Shown here in pieces: positions 1-6,873 of a DNA stretch of 16,931 bases (positions within the stretch are counted from its first letter, which is position 1; every line of letters begins with the position of its first letter). The notes beneath the pieces were generated by a model. That model was not told the DNA's origin. It saw only the letters and a list, made by a program, of their open reading frames with translations, and ran no database searches. The translations under genes and the position numbers were made by a program. This stretch comes from RGIG464 sp045643185 (GTDB lineage Bacteria > Myxococcota_A > Bradymonadia > UBA4248): positions 1 to 16,931 of the forward strand of contig JAZUKH010000108.1 in assembly GCA_045643185.1 (NCBI GenBank), written 5' to 3'.

Positions 1-217
1 GAGGTGCCCGCGGCGGACGAGGCACGGCATAAAGGGGAAGGCGCGTCGGGGCAAAGGCAGAAATCAGGTGGCGCGGCGCGAACGTCGACGCCAACGCGAT
101 GTAACGCGTAAAACTTAAACACAGGGTGTTCGCACCATCCACCACATTGTCCAGACGAGCCCCGTCGCAATCCAGGGCAAAACGCTGACAAGCACGACTC
201 AATTCTTTGTAATTCAA
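1..217 (-). CDS. 5' end of a possible NFACT-domain (RqcH/FbpA-like) protein, cut by window edge
   Basis: An open frame of 72 codons runs from a TTG at 217 off the left edge. An in-frame TAG lies two codons upstream, so the start cannot be much earlier, and an AGGA (225-228) sits 7 bases before the TTG. The translation begins MNYKELSRACQRFALDC and continues with a G-A-R-L-D-N-V-V segment, a T-L-C-L-S-F strand, then H-L-I-S-A-F-A-P and a Pro-rich stretch. This order (helix, G-x-R-L/I strand, L-x-L strand, L-L-I-S-A, basic residue, P-x-P-P) resembles the N-terminus of NFACT proteins, which bind stalled 60S/50S-nascent-chain-tRNA complexes in ribosome quality control. The resemblance is from memory of the family pattern over a short stretch, so the name is tentative. 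The existence of a gene here is better supported than its identity. Confidence 0.45.
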   Translation of the reverse strand, partial: MNYKELSRACQRFALDCDGARLDNVVDGANTLCLSFTRYIALASTFAPRHLISAFAPTRLPLYAVPRPPRAP

Positions 218-261
218 AGTCTATTCCTTTGACACATCCGCATAGACGTATCACGACAATT

Positions 262-283
262 CGTATTTGGCCCGTATTTGGCC
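262..283. repeat. Two tandem copies of an 11-base unit
   Basis: The unit CGTATTTGGCC occurs twice head to tail (262-272 and 273-283). It abuts the outer arm of the palindromic repeat starting at about 281 and shares the word CGTATTT with that repeat's frame. It is probably a local duplication generated at the edge of the element. Confidence 0.7.
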
Positions 284-389
284 CTGCCAGGCGAAGGGGT
301 AGCGGCGTATTTCGTATTTTTGTAGAGACGCGTGGTCCACACGTCTCTACAAAAATACGAAATAGCCGCGTAGGGGGAGACTTCCCCCT
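281..389. repeat. Modular palindromic intergenic element, copy 1
   Basis: This is a long, nested inverted repeat. The outer left arm (282-312) is identical over 31 bases to the reverse complement of 5131-5161. The right arm word AAATAGCCGCGTAGGGG (360-376) recurs, inverted, at 5104-5120 and 16603-16619. Inside this frame an almost perfect palindrome runs from 311 to 361, with arms CGTATTTTT / AAAAATACG around a core GTAGAGACG ... CGTCTCTAC (322-350). A small G/C hairpin (373-388) closes the right end. The element lies 3' of the HARE gene (its stop is at 399) and 5' of the gene at the left edge, so it could also act as a transcription boundary, although there is no clear U tract. Confidence 0.8.
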
Positions 390-398
390 CCCATGATC

Positions 399-1793
399 CT
401 ATTCAAGACTTCGGATCTCGATGCTGTCGTCGAAGATGAACTCATCGCCGCTATTATCGATCTCGACCGGGTCAAGTTCAGGGACCGCATCCAAAAGTTC
501 CTGCATATTTTCGGACTCTTCGGGCACACTCAACAAGTCTTCGGGCGAACCATCGGAGAGGGACTGGAAGAAATTATTATCGATGAAGATGATCGGCAGC
601 TCATTGGGCGTGACGCCAATGCGGGCATCGAACATGATGGGCGCGATCTGACGGGCGGAATAGGCGTAGATCGGAAGTTCCTTGGTCGAACATTCGACGA
701 GCGCGTCTTTGGAGAGATCGCCATTCGTCATCAACAGACCGTGGTCGTAACCGAGTTCGCGAATCATTTCACGAAACTGCATGATATCGTCATTCTCAAC
801 CGTCGTGGTATGGATGACCCGGATCAGCACGGGAATGTAGGAGAGACCACGCACTTCCTCGGCTCGGAAGATGGAATCGTGCGACGCGGTCGCGCACTGG
901 GACTGGATCGTGTAGTTGAGGTGCTTCAAAATGATCGAAGCGAGCTGCAACCAGGCGTGCGGTGAAAGTTCGCGGATCTTGGACGTGAGTGCCTGGATCG
1001 AGTAGGAGCGAAGCTGACGCGACATATCGTAGAGCTTGGACTCGATCTTGAGGATGTGACGCGCCAAAAAGTTTTCGGAAAGCGTCCACATATCCGGCGG
1101 AATGTGCATGAAGACGGCGCGTTTGCCGCGCGAAACGCGGAGGGCATTGTCGGCGCGCATGGCCAAAACAGCAGCCTGTTCAAAGATGGGGGCACCGCAT
1201 TTTTCAGAGAGCGTCTGAGCGATGTGGCTGCTGCGCATCGGGGCCTGAGCGGCACGCAGGATCTTGACGATGGCAGCGCACACGTTGTAGTGCTCGTTCT
1301 GCTGCGCGTTGAGTTCCTGTTTAACGTTGTCGAATTTTCTGGTTTCGGGCCAGATGTCGCTCCCCTTTTCGGGCAGTGATGACAAGTCGTCGTCGGTCCC
1401 CACGAGCATATCGGCTTCAAAACGCATACGGACGGCCTGACGAAACTGAATGTCGTCGCTTTCGAGAATAGACACGGCGTCTTCGCCAGAAAGCAGACCG
1501 ACATCGGTCTGAGGCACTTCAATGTCCGTCTCGACCGGGTATGACTCGATCGAATAAGCGGCTTCAGGCCAACCAGTCAGGGCAAACAGTCCATTTTCCA
1601 GTCTGACGAGCGACGATTCCCCTTCGGGATCATGCATACAGGCACGAATCAGGCACGAAGCCATCACGATCTCCGGCGTGTGTCCGACGTGACCGAGCAA
1701 ACCACGGTTGATCGCAAACTGAGTGATCGTCTTGTAATCAAGAGGTCGCTGGGCTGATTTGAGAACTTCTACAGCTGCCTCAAAAAATGTCAT
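399..1793 (-). CDS. HARE-HTH protein with C-terminal degenerate Mrr-like nuclease fold
   Basis: A 464-residue cytosolic protein, probably DNA-binding. Residues 1-75 (MTFFEAAVEVLKSAQRPLDY, then helices and a wing with NGLFALTGWP) fit a HARE-HTH winged helix, as found in RNA polymerase delta, ASXL and restriction enzymes. A second similar helical unit may lie at about 167-232 (VCAAIVKILRAAQAPM, ending in a RAVFMHI wing). Residues 275-395 follow the Mrr catalytic-domain order: an alpha helix with W-L-Q-L, a central strand YIPVLIRVIH, D-I-M-Q-F-R-E-M-I, then Y-D-H-G-L-L-M-T-N-G-D-L-S-K-D-A and I-A-P-I-M ... R-I-G-V. The D and QxK catalytic residues of Mrr are not visible (IRVIH stands where QAK is expected), so cleavage activity is unlikely. 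The tail (about 415-464) is acidic. The start chosen is the ATG at 1793 because GTGGAG lies 9 bases upstream; an in-frame TTG at 1829 is less likely. The specific role is unknown. Confidence 0.82.
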   Translation of the reverse strand: MTFFEAAVEVLKSAQRPLDYKTITQFAINRGLLGHVGHTPEIVMASCLIRACMHDPEGESSLVRLENGLFALTGWPEAAYSIESYPVETDIEVPQTDVGLLSGEDAVSILESDDIQFRQAVRMRFEADMLVGTDDDLSSLPEKGSDIWPETRKFDNVKQELNAQQNEHYNVCAAIVKILRAAQAPMRSSHIAQTLSEKCGAPIFEQAAVLAMRADNALRVSRGKRAVFMHIPPDMWTLSENFLARHILKIESKLYDMSRQLRSYSIQALTSKIRELSPHAWLQLASIILKHLNYTIQSQCATASHDSIFRAEEVRGLSYIPVLIRVIHTTTVENDDIMQFREMIRELGYDHGLLMTNGDLSKDALVECSTKELPIYAYSARQIAPIMFDARIGVTPNELPIIFIDNNFFQSLSDGSPEDLLSVPEESENMQELLDAVPELDPVEIDNSGDEFIFDDSIEIRSLE

Positions 1794-1993
1794 GACTCTA
1801 TACTCCACAAGGGGAGCACGGCAGGTCAACGCTCAAAAGAGTCGACAGTTCGATTGAAATACGCTCAGATCACGATCTCACGATCAGATTTGCCGTCGCG
1901 AAAACGGCTAGAGCACGCATGAAGTTGAGATAGCACTAAAGCGTCATGTGCCAGATCCTTTGCAATGATTTTGCATGAGAAGGGACAACTTGG

Positions 1994-2019
1994 GGGTGAC
2001 GACACGTCGTCGCCCTTTT
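1994..2019 (+). terminator. Weak terminator-like hairpin
   Basis: GGGTGACG (1994-2001) pairs with CGTCGCCC (2008-2015), with one G-T pair, across a 6-base loop and is followed by four T. No plus-strand gene ends here, so it may instead be a structured leader or the end of a small transcript. The evidence is weak. Confidence 0.25.
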
Positions 2020-2328
2020 CTCTCGTAACTGTATGGATAAACTCTTCCGGGCGACGTCGTGATAGACGTGCGGCACGCAGCCGCTCAAAGCCAACCCTGC
2101 AGCCTTGCACTCGGGCGCATTTTGCGCCAAATTCCTTGCCCATGTCGGGCATAACTAAAAACCTGTTCTTTCTCTACGATATTTGGGTAAAAAGTGCAAG
2201 AGCGACGACAGGTCATGGCGTGCAAAGCATTACAAATCAACCGGATGCTATCTGCACGCAAGAAATGCTCAGCCATAACACCTGTTGCGGCGAAAATGCG
2301 AAAATAGAAGCCAAGCAACTATTATTTG

Positions 2329-2337
2329 TGGTAAAAT
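2329..2337 (+). promoter_or_regulatory. Candidate extended -10 promoter for alaS
   Basis: TGGTAAAAT at 2329-2337 fits an extended -10 (TGn followed by TAAAAT). The -35 position has no good match, which is usual for extended -10 promoters. It would give a leader of roughly 100 bases before the TTG start of alaS at 2442. Confidence 0.4.
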
Positions 2338-2441
2338 AGACGCCGTTTTTTTGCGTGTCAGATTTTGGCGCGCCCTGAATGTCGGTTTTTACCTTTTCGG
2401 CGATTTCCGCCGATTTCAATGCTTATCTTGGAGATATTGAT

Positions 2442-5066
2442 TTGAAAGCAGACGAATTAAGAGAAAAATTTCTCGGTTACTTTGCCAGCCTGAATCACGA
2501 AGTGGTTTCGAGTTCCCCGGTCATTCCCCGCAATGACCCGACGCTTCTTTTTGCGAACGCCGGCATGAACCAGTTCAAAGAAGTCTTTTTGGGCAACGAG
2601 ATCCGCAGCTACAAGCGCGCAACGAGCGTTCAAAAATGCATCCGCGCCGGCGGCAAACATAATGACCTGGACGAAGTCGGTAAGGACGGTCGTCACCTGA
2701 CCTTCTTCGAAATGCTCGGCAACTGGTCTTTTGGTGACTATTTCAAAGAAAGCGCCATTCAATGGGCGTGGAATTTCCTCACACAGCACCTCGGACTTGA
2801 TCCCAAACACCTCTATGTCAGCATCTACAAAGATGATGACGAAGCCTACAAGATCTGGCACGAACAGGTCGGTCTCGAAGACTTCCGCATTTCGCGCTTT
2901 GGCGACATCGAAAAAGGTGACGAGGAAAACTTCTGGAGCATGGGTCCTGTCGGCGCCTGCGGTCCCTGCACCGAGATCTACATCGACCTCGACGCCAACG
3001 AAAATGACATGCGTTGGGGCCTTGGCTTCCCCGAAAACCGCTACCTCGAACTCTGGAACATCGTTTTCATGCAGTTCGAACGCAGCGAAGACGGCAAACT
3101 GACCCGTCTGCCGATGTGCAGCGTCGATACCGGTATGGGTATGGAACGCATTCTGGCCGTGCTTCAAAACGTCGAAACGATCTACGAGACCGACCTCTTC
3201 ACGCACATCCTCGAATCCATCTCGAAGATCCTCGGCAAACCGATGACGCAGTCCGAAATTTTGGCAAGCGAAGACTGCACGGCCTACCGCGTCATCGCCG
3301 ACCACATCCGTACGTTGACGTTTGCGATCAGCGAAGGCCAGCCTTTCTCGAATGATGGCCGAGGCTACGTTTTGCGCCGCATTCTTCGTCGTGCCGTCCG
3401 TTTTGGCCGCAAACTCGGTTTCACCGGCCCGTTCCTCTACAAAGTTTCTCAGGCCGTCGTCGAAGCCTTCGGCAAAGCCTATCCTGAGATCACGCTCGTC
3501 GCCAAACAGACCCAGGAAGTCATCCGCATCGAAGAAGAACGCTTCTTTGCCACGATCGACCGCGGCATTGCCCGCTTCGAAGACGTTGCCAGCAAATCCA
3601 AAGACGGCATCATCGATGGCCGCGAAGCCTTCGTGCTCTATGACACGTTCGGTTTCCCGTTCGACCTCACCCAGATCATGGCCGAAGAGCGCAACATGCG
3701 CGTCGATGAAGACGGTTTCAACGCCGCACTTGAAGAACAACGCCAGCGTTCCAGCGAAAAAGCCAAATTCTGCGTCGCCGACAAAACGCCCTGGACGATC
3801 CTCGTCGAAGGCAAAACGAGCCAGTTCTGCGGCTACACCGAAGACAGCCTGACCAGCAACATCCTTCGCTATCGTCACAGCGGCGACATTTGCGAGATCA
3901 TCCTTGCTTCGACGCCGTTCTACGCCGAAGGCGGCGGTGAAGTGGGCGACCACGGCACCATCTGCTCCAAGAATCACGACCTCGCCTTCAACGTCATCGA
4001 CACCATGCGCGGCGAAGGCGGCATCGTTCACATCTGCGAGATTCGTGAAGGCTTCATCACCGAAGACGCCATGAAAGACGAATTCGTCGCCACAGTCGAT
4101 CCCGAATTCCGTGCAGCGGTCTCATGCAACCACACCTGCACGCACTTGCTTCAGGCAGCGCTGCGCGGCCTCGTCAGCACCGAGATCCACCAGGCCGGTT
4201 CATTCGTCAGCAACGAACGCCTCCGTTTCGACTTCACGCTCAACCGCGCGCTCACGCATGACGAGATCATCGCCGTCGAAAAACGCGTCAACCAGGTGAT
4301 CGCCGAAGCGCACCCCGTCGTCAAACACGCCGATGTGCCCATCGAAAAAGCCCGTACCATGGGCGCCATGGCCATCTTTGGCGAAAAATACGGCGACAAA
4401 GTCCGCGTCATTGAAGTTCCGGGCGTCAGCGTCGAATTCTGCGGCGGTATCCACATCAATAACACCCGCGACATCCAGACGTTCCGCGTCGTTTCGGAAT
4501 CCGCCTGCTCGGCCGGCATTCGTCGTATCGAATGTGTGACGCGCCGCGCCGCCATGGCGATGTACGCGAATGAACGCAACATCGTTGCCGAAGCCGCCAA
4601 GTCGTTGCACTGCAACAGCGATGACATCGTCAACCGCATCGACAAGCTCAACGAGACCAAGACCGCACTCGAAAAGCAGATCGAACAGCTCAAACTCCGC
4701 ATCGCCCAGGCCGAGATCGCCAGCATCATGGCCACGCGCAAAGATGCGGCCAACGGCGTCGCCGTCTACGCGGCTCGCCTCAACCTGACCGACCGTAAAG
4801 ACATGCTGACCTACGGCGACCTCGTCCGCGACAAAATGCAGAACGGCGTCGCGCTCCTCGGCGCGGTCATCGACGGCAAACCCTCACTCATGTGCGTCGC
4901 CAGCGCCGATGCGGTCAAAAACGGCATCCACTGCGGCAAACTCGTCGGTGCCTGCGCGGCCATCGTCGGCGGCAAAGGCGGCGGCAAACCCAACTCCGCT
5001 CAGGCCGGCGGTAACGACGTCAACAAACTCGACGAAGCCATCGCCAACATCTACAAAATCGTTTAA
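2442..5066 (+). CDS. alaS: Alanyl-tRNA synthetase
   Basis: Charges tRNA-Ala with alanine in the cytosol and edits mischarged Ser/Gly. The 874 residues match the usual family length (E. coli about 876). The class II core is at about 1-240: DPTLLFANAGMNQFK (32-46), motif 2 region around residues 59-102 with KCIRAGGKHNDLDEVGKDGR, and motif 3 GMGMERI (231-237). The editing domain has zinc ligands H564-T-C-T-H568 and C667-G-G-I-H671, followed by a coiled coil at about 730-760 and the C-Ala domain with GGKGGGKPNSAQAGG near 843-857. The start is taken as the TTG at 2442 because a GGAG (2430-2433) sits 8 bases upstream and the family N-terminus begins close to this point. An in-frame ATG at 2379 would add 21 residues with no good ribosome binding site. 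The CGGIH motif has Ile where Thr is most common. Confidence 0.97.
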   Translation: MKADELREKFLGYFASLNHEVVSSSPVIPRNDPTLLFANAGMNQFKEVFLGNEIRSYKRATSVQKCIRAGGKHNDLDEVGKDGRHLTFFEMLGNWSFGDYFKESAIQWAWNFLTQHLGLDPKHLYVSIYKDDDEAYKIWHEQVGLEDFRISRFGDIEKGDEENFWSMGPVGACGPCTEIYIDLDANENDMRWGLGFPENRYLELWNIVFMQFERSEDGKLTRLPMCSVDTGMGMERILAVLQNVETIYETDLFTHILESISKILGKPMTQSEILASEDCTAYRVIADHIRTLTFAISEGQPFSNDGRGYVLRRILRRAVRFGRKLGFTGPFLYKVSQAVVEAFGKAYPEITLVAKQTQEVIRIEEERFFATIDRGIARFEDVASKSKDGIIDGREAFVLYDTFGFPFDLTQIMAEERNMRVDEDGFNAALEEQRQRSSEKAKFCVADKTPWTILVEGKTSQFCGYTEDSLTSNILRYRHSGDICEIILASTPFYAEGGGEVGDHGTICSKNHDLAFNVIDTMRGEGGIVHICEIREGFITEDAMKDEFVATVDPEFRAAVSCNHTCTHLLQAALRGLVSTEIHQAGSFVSNERLRFDFTLNRALTHDEIIAVEKRVNQVIAEAHPVVKHADVPIEKARTMGAMAIFGEKYGDKVRVIEVPGVSVEFCGGIHINNTRDIQTFRVVSESACSAGIRRIECVTRRAAMAMYANERNIVAEAAKSLHCNSDDIVNRIDKLNETKTALEKQIEQLKLRIAQAEIASIMATRKDAANGVAVYAARLNLTDRKDMLTYGDLVRDKMQNGVALLGAVIDGKPSLMCVASADAVKNGIHCGKLVGACAAIVGGKGGGKPNSAQAGGNDVNKLDEAIANIYKIV

Positions 5067-5089
5067 TTCAACTTTCTATTGACGATTTT

Positions 5090-5164
5090 GAGGGGAAAGC
5101 CTTCCCCTACGCGGCTATTTGCGCACGCGCAAATACGCCGCTACCCCTTCGCCTGGCAGGGGCC
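5090..5164. repeat. Modular palindromic intergenic element, copy 2
   Basis: The shortest full copy, inverted relative to copy 1. A G/C hairpin (GGGGAAAGCCTTCCCC, about 5092-5107) leads into CCCCTACGCGGCTATTT (5104-5120), then a short centre GCGCACGCGC, then a 31-base arm (5131-5161) identical to copy 1 in reverse complement. The AGAGACG core found in the two longer copies is absent. The copy sits between the convergent 3' ends of alaS and ybeY, starting 24 bases after the alaS stop. Confidence 0.8.
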
Positions 5165-5217
5165 CAAAACAAACTTGCGCCGTCCTAAACACGGCACGCC
5201 GAAACGGGCGAGTTTGC

Positions 5218-5247
5218 AAAAAAAAGCGCCGTACCAAAGCACGGCGC
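5218..5247 (-). terminator. Rho-independent terminator of the ybeY unit
   Basis: Read on the minus strand, GCGCCGT (5247-5241) and ACGGCGC (5232-5226) form a 7-bp G/C stem with an 8-base loop, followed by eight T (5225-5218). It lies about 20 bases after the ybeY stop codon. Confidence 0.85.
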
Positions 5248-5266
5248 GACGGGCTGAATGAGGCAC

Positions 5267-5818
5267 TTAGCCGTTCAGCAAAAACATCATATATTCTTTT
5301 TCTTTGGCACGCATCACAGCTTCTTCCTCGGGTTCAGCATGATCATATCCGAGCAGATGCAACGTACCATGAATGATCTGAAACGTGATCTCATCCAACA
5401 GACACCAGGTCTCCGTGAGCGGTTTCATCTCATTTTCGTTAATACGATCTTTATGATGGCAGTTTTCAACATAACGCATGGCCGTTTCAATGCTGATCGC
5501 TATGTCACCGAGCGGCAAAGGCATGTCGAGCTGCTTGAGATCCGCAAGGTCGTCGCCTTCACGCATCGGAAACGACAAGACATCCGTCGGTGCATCGACC
5601 TGACGCCATTCCAAATTCAGTGCATGAATCTCATCGTCGGTCACAAACACGACGTTCATCTCGGAATCCTGTTCTCCGAGTTTTTCGTACAGACGATAAA
5701 TGCGCTCCGCGACGGCGCGCATTGGCACCGGCAGCTCCGACTGATTGGTAAACGTCTGTGCGCGATCCATGATCTCAAGCGGCTCAGCCGCAAGTTCCCG
5801 GTTTTCCTGATCGCTCAT
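5267..5818 (-). CDS. ybeY: Endoribonuclease YbeY (rRNA maturation factor)
   Basis: A single-strand-specific, zinc-dependent endoribonuclease that helps 16S rRNA 3'-end processing and 70S ribosome quality control in the cytosol. The hallmark motif H-G-x-L-H-L-L-G-Y-D-H (HGTLHLLGYDH) near the C-terminus provides the three zinc-binding histidines. Upstream come the family segments V-T-D-D-E-I-H-A-L-N-L-E-W-R and T-D-V-L-S-F-P, then PLPLGDIAIS. The start is set at the ATG at 5818 because AAGGAG lies 5-6 bases before it; this gives 183 residues. An in-frame ATG at 5869 overlaps the TAA of the upstream gene (TAATG) and would add 17 residues through coupling, but it has no clear ribosome binding site. 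It is the second gene of a two-gene unit and is followed by a strong terminator. Confidence 0.95.
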   Translation of the reverse strand: MSDQENRELAAEPLEIMDRAQTFTNQSELPVPMRAVAERIYRLYEKLGEQDSEMNVVFVTDDEIHALNLEWRQVDAPTDVLSFPMREGDDLADLKQLDMPLPLGDIAISIETAMRYVENCHHKDRINENEMKPLTETWCLLDEITFQIIHGTLHLLGYDHAEPEEEAVMRAKEKEYMMFLLNG

Positions 5819-5868
5819 TTTTTCTCCTTCGATCTTGATTAATCTTAACGAATTCAAGCTCGTATCCA

Positions 5869-6516
5869 TTACGGCTTGATCAATTCCAAACTGTAATCTT
5901 TTTCACCATCGAGCGAGCGAATGACCAGTTCTCCATAATTGCCGCTCAACTCGAGATCAGTCGCCGTTTCGCTGCTGACTTTGGCGTAACTGATCGTGAC
6001 CGTGGCGCGCGACGAGCTTCCGGCCGACGCAGCTTTGACGACTTTGTACTGAATGCGGTTCACACCTTTGACCAGGTACGACGAAACGTCGAACACCTGC
6101 TGAGCTTCGTTCTGCGACAGCGTTTTGACGAGCTTGTCATTGATATACACCGAGACAGCGTGCCCCAACAACCCAGGCTGGTTGAAGAGTGCCACCAGGT
6201 AGACCGGCGCGTTGTTATCAGGCAGGGTGTTCTGCTTCTGACGCATCGCCGCTTCAAGCTGCTTGACTTCGTCGGGCGTCTGATACGTACTGCCTTCCGC
6301 GACAGTGCCTTCGTCGGTCTTGCGACTGATCTTGTAACGCTCGCCAATGATATTGATGTTGCCTTCCGAGTCGATCGACACGTTGACATCCTCAAAAAAT
6401 TGAGAACGCACGTACGTAATGTCCACATTGTTCAAATAAACACGGGGCTCGGCCATCGCCCAGGACGAGACCAAAAGACCGGTCATCAGGCCGGCAACAA
6501 CAATCAATCGTTTCAT
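5869..6516 (-). CDS. Exported beta-rich protein of unknown function
   Basis: A 215-residue protein that I do not recognise. It begins with a Sec signal peptide (KR, a hydrophobic run IVVAGLMTGLLVSSWA, and a likely cut after AMA at residue 22), so it should act in the periplasm. Residues 24-65 form a short beta pattern, VYLNNVDITYVRSQFFEDVN then IDSEGNINI. A polar Gln/Lys linker follows at about 70-100. Residues 103-215 look like a beta-sandwich, with VSVYINDKLVKTL, FDVSSYLVKGVNRIQYKV and a final strand set ending YSLELIKP; the D-V-[ST]-x-Y-L-x-x-G-x-N-x-I pattern recalls sugar-binding jelly-roll domains. No catalytic motif is visible. The ribosome binding site GAGG precedes the ATG. The gene is directly upstream of ybeY and probably cotranscribed with it. 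Confidence 0.8.
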   Translation of the reverse strand: MKRLIVVAGLMTGLLVSSWAMAEPRVYLNNVDITYVRSQFFEDVNVSIDSEGNINIIGERYKISRKTDEGTVAEGSTYQTPDEVKQLEAAMRQKQNTLPDNNAPVYLVALFNQPGLLGHAVSVYINDKLVKTLSQNEAQQVFDVSSYLVKGVNRIQYKVVKAASAGSSSRATVTISYAKVSSETATDLELSGNYGELVIRSLDGEKDYSLELIKP

Positions 6517-6762
6517 ATAACCTCACTTATTGAGTGAAAACGAGCGAGCGGCCAGTATGCCGTGCTCGGCTGAGTCGTCATGATAAGCCCCAGAGCGTCG
6601 TTCTGGCAACTTCGCGAGGCGCCGGAGCGCCGTACCTTTTAGCGCATTTATCACCAAATAAAAGCCTTTTCTGTGGTCGCCATTGGGGACACCAGACCCC
6701 ACCCTTTGGGGCAAAAGGACGCTCAAACGCCTAAAAAAGCGCCTTTTATACAGAAAAATCGG

Positions 6763-6784
6763 GTATTTTCGCCGAAAATAGGCC
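6763..6784. repeat. Mini-palindrome related to the dispersed element frame
   Basis: GGTATTTTCGCC followed by GAAAATAGGCC gives a perfect 7-bp stem (TATTTTC/GAAAATA). Its ends, G-G-(C)-G-T-A-T-T-T and A-A-A-T-A-G-(G)-C-C, match the inner frame of the other copies in degenerate form. It stands just upstream of the tube gene promoter. Confidence 0.45.
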
Positions 6785-6798
6785 ATAATGAGCAACGG

Positions 6799-6827
6799 TT
6801 GATTTGGTATATGTTTTGCTTTATAAG
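6799..6827 (+). promoter_or_regulatory. Sigma-70-type promoter of the tube-protein gene
   Basis: TTGATT (6799-6804) and TATAAG (6822-6827) are separated by 17 bases, an ideal spacing with 4/6 and 5/6 matches to the consensus. The predicted start of transcription near 6834 leaves a leader of about 40 bases containing AGGAGG (6861-6866), 7 bases before the ATG. Confidence 0.65.
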
Positions 6828-6873
6828 CTCGATGGCAGTTTTTTTTGTTTCCTTTAACTTAGGAGGATAAATT

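Larger units (their letters stand above)
1794..2441. other. Long divergent intergenic region between the HARE gene and alaS
   Basis: About 650 bases without a convincing gene. Open frames on both strands lack ribosome binding sites and any recognisable protein pattern. The stretch holds a hairpin at 1994-2015, a short inverted repeat TGCAA/TTGCA near 1961-1975, a GCGCATTTTGCGC palindrome near 2117, and an extended -10 candidate at 2329-2337 for alaS. The segment around 2050-2080 contains GACGTGCGGC, a word also present in the GC-rich repeat at the right edge of the window. Confidence 0.6.
6517..6873. other. Divergent intergenic region upstream of the tube-protein gene
   Basis: About 357 bases without a gene. 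It contains small hairpins: CCAGA/TCTGG (6590-6606), GGCGC/GCGCC (6618-6631), and competing GGGG/CCCC/GGGG runs at about 6684-6713 that can pair two ways. A mini-palindrome TATTTTC-GCC-GAAAATA (6764-6780) resembles the centre of the dispersed repeat, and the promoter of the tube gene lies at 6799-6827. No promoter for the minus-strand gene could be assigned with confidence. Confidence 0.6.

Noticed and set aside
393..965. Plus-strand open frame opposite the HARE gene
   Set aside because: Shadow of the minus-strand gene; Ile/Asp/Arg-rich composition and a start within the gene's stop region.
1965..2339. Possible 124-residue gene in the gap before alaS
   Set aside because: No ribosome binding site, mixed composition without domain pattern, and other frames of similar length overlap it on the opposite strand.
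1800..2378. tRNA, tmRNA or other known RNA gene
   Set aside because: No cloverleaf with a GTTCGA-type arm and CCA end, and no recognisable tmRNA, 6S or RNase P core was seen by eye. A covariance search would be decisive.
2457..4031. Long minus-strand open frame opposite alaS
   Set aside because: It is the antisense of a clear alaS coding frame. Its translation is rich in repeated Asp/Val/Phe/Ala, as expected from complementing a GC-third-position gene, and it lacks a ribosome binding site.
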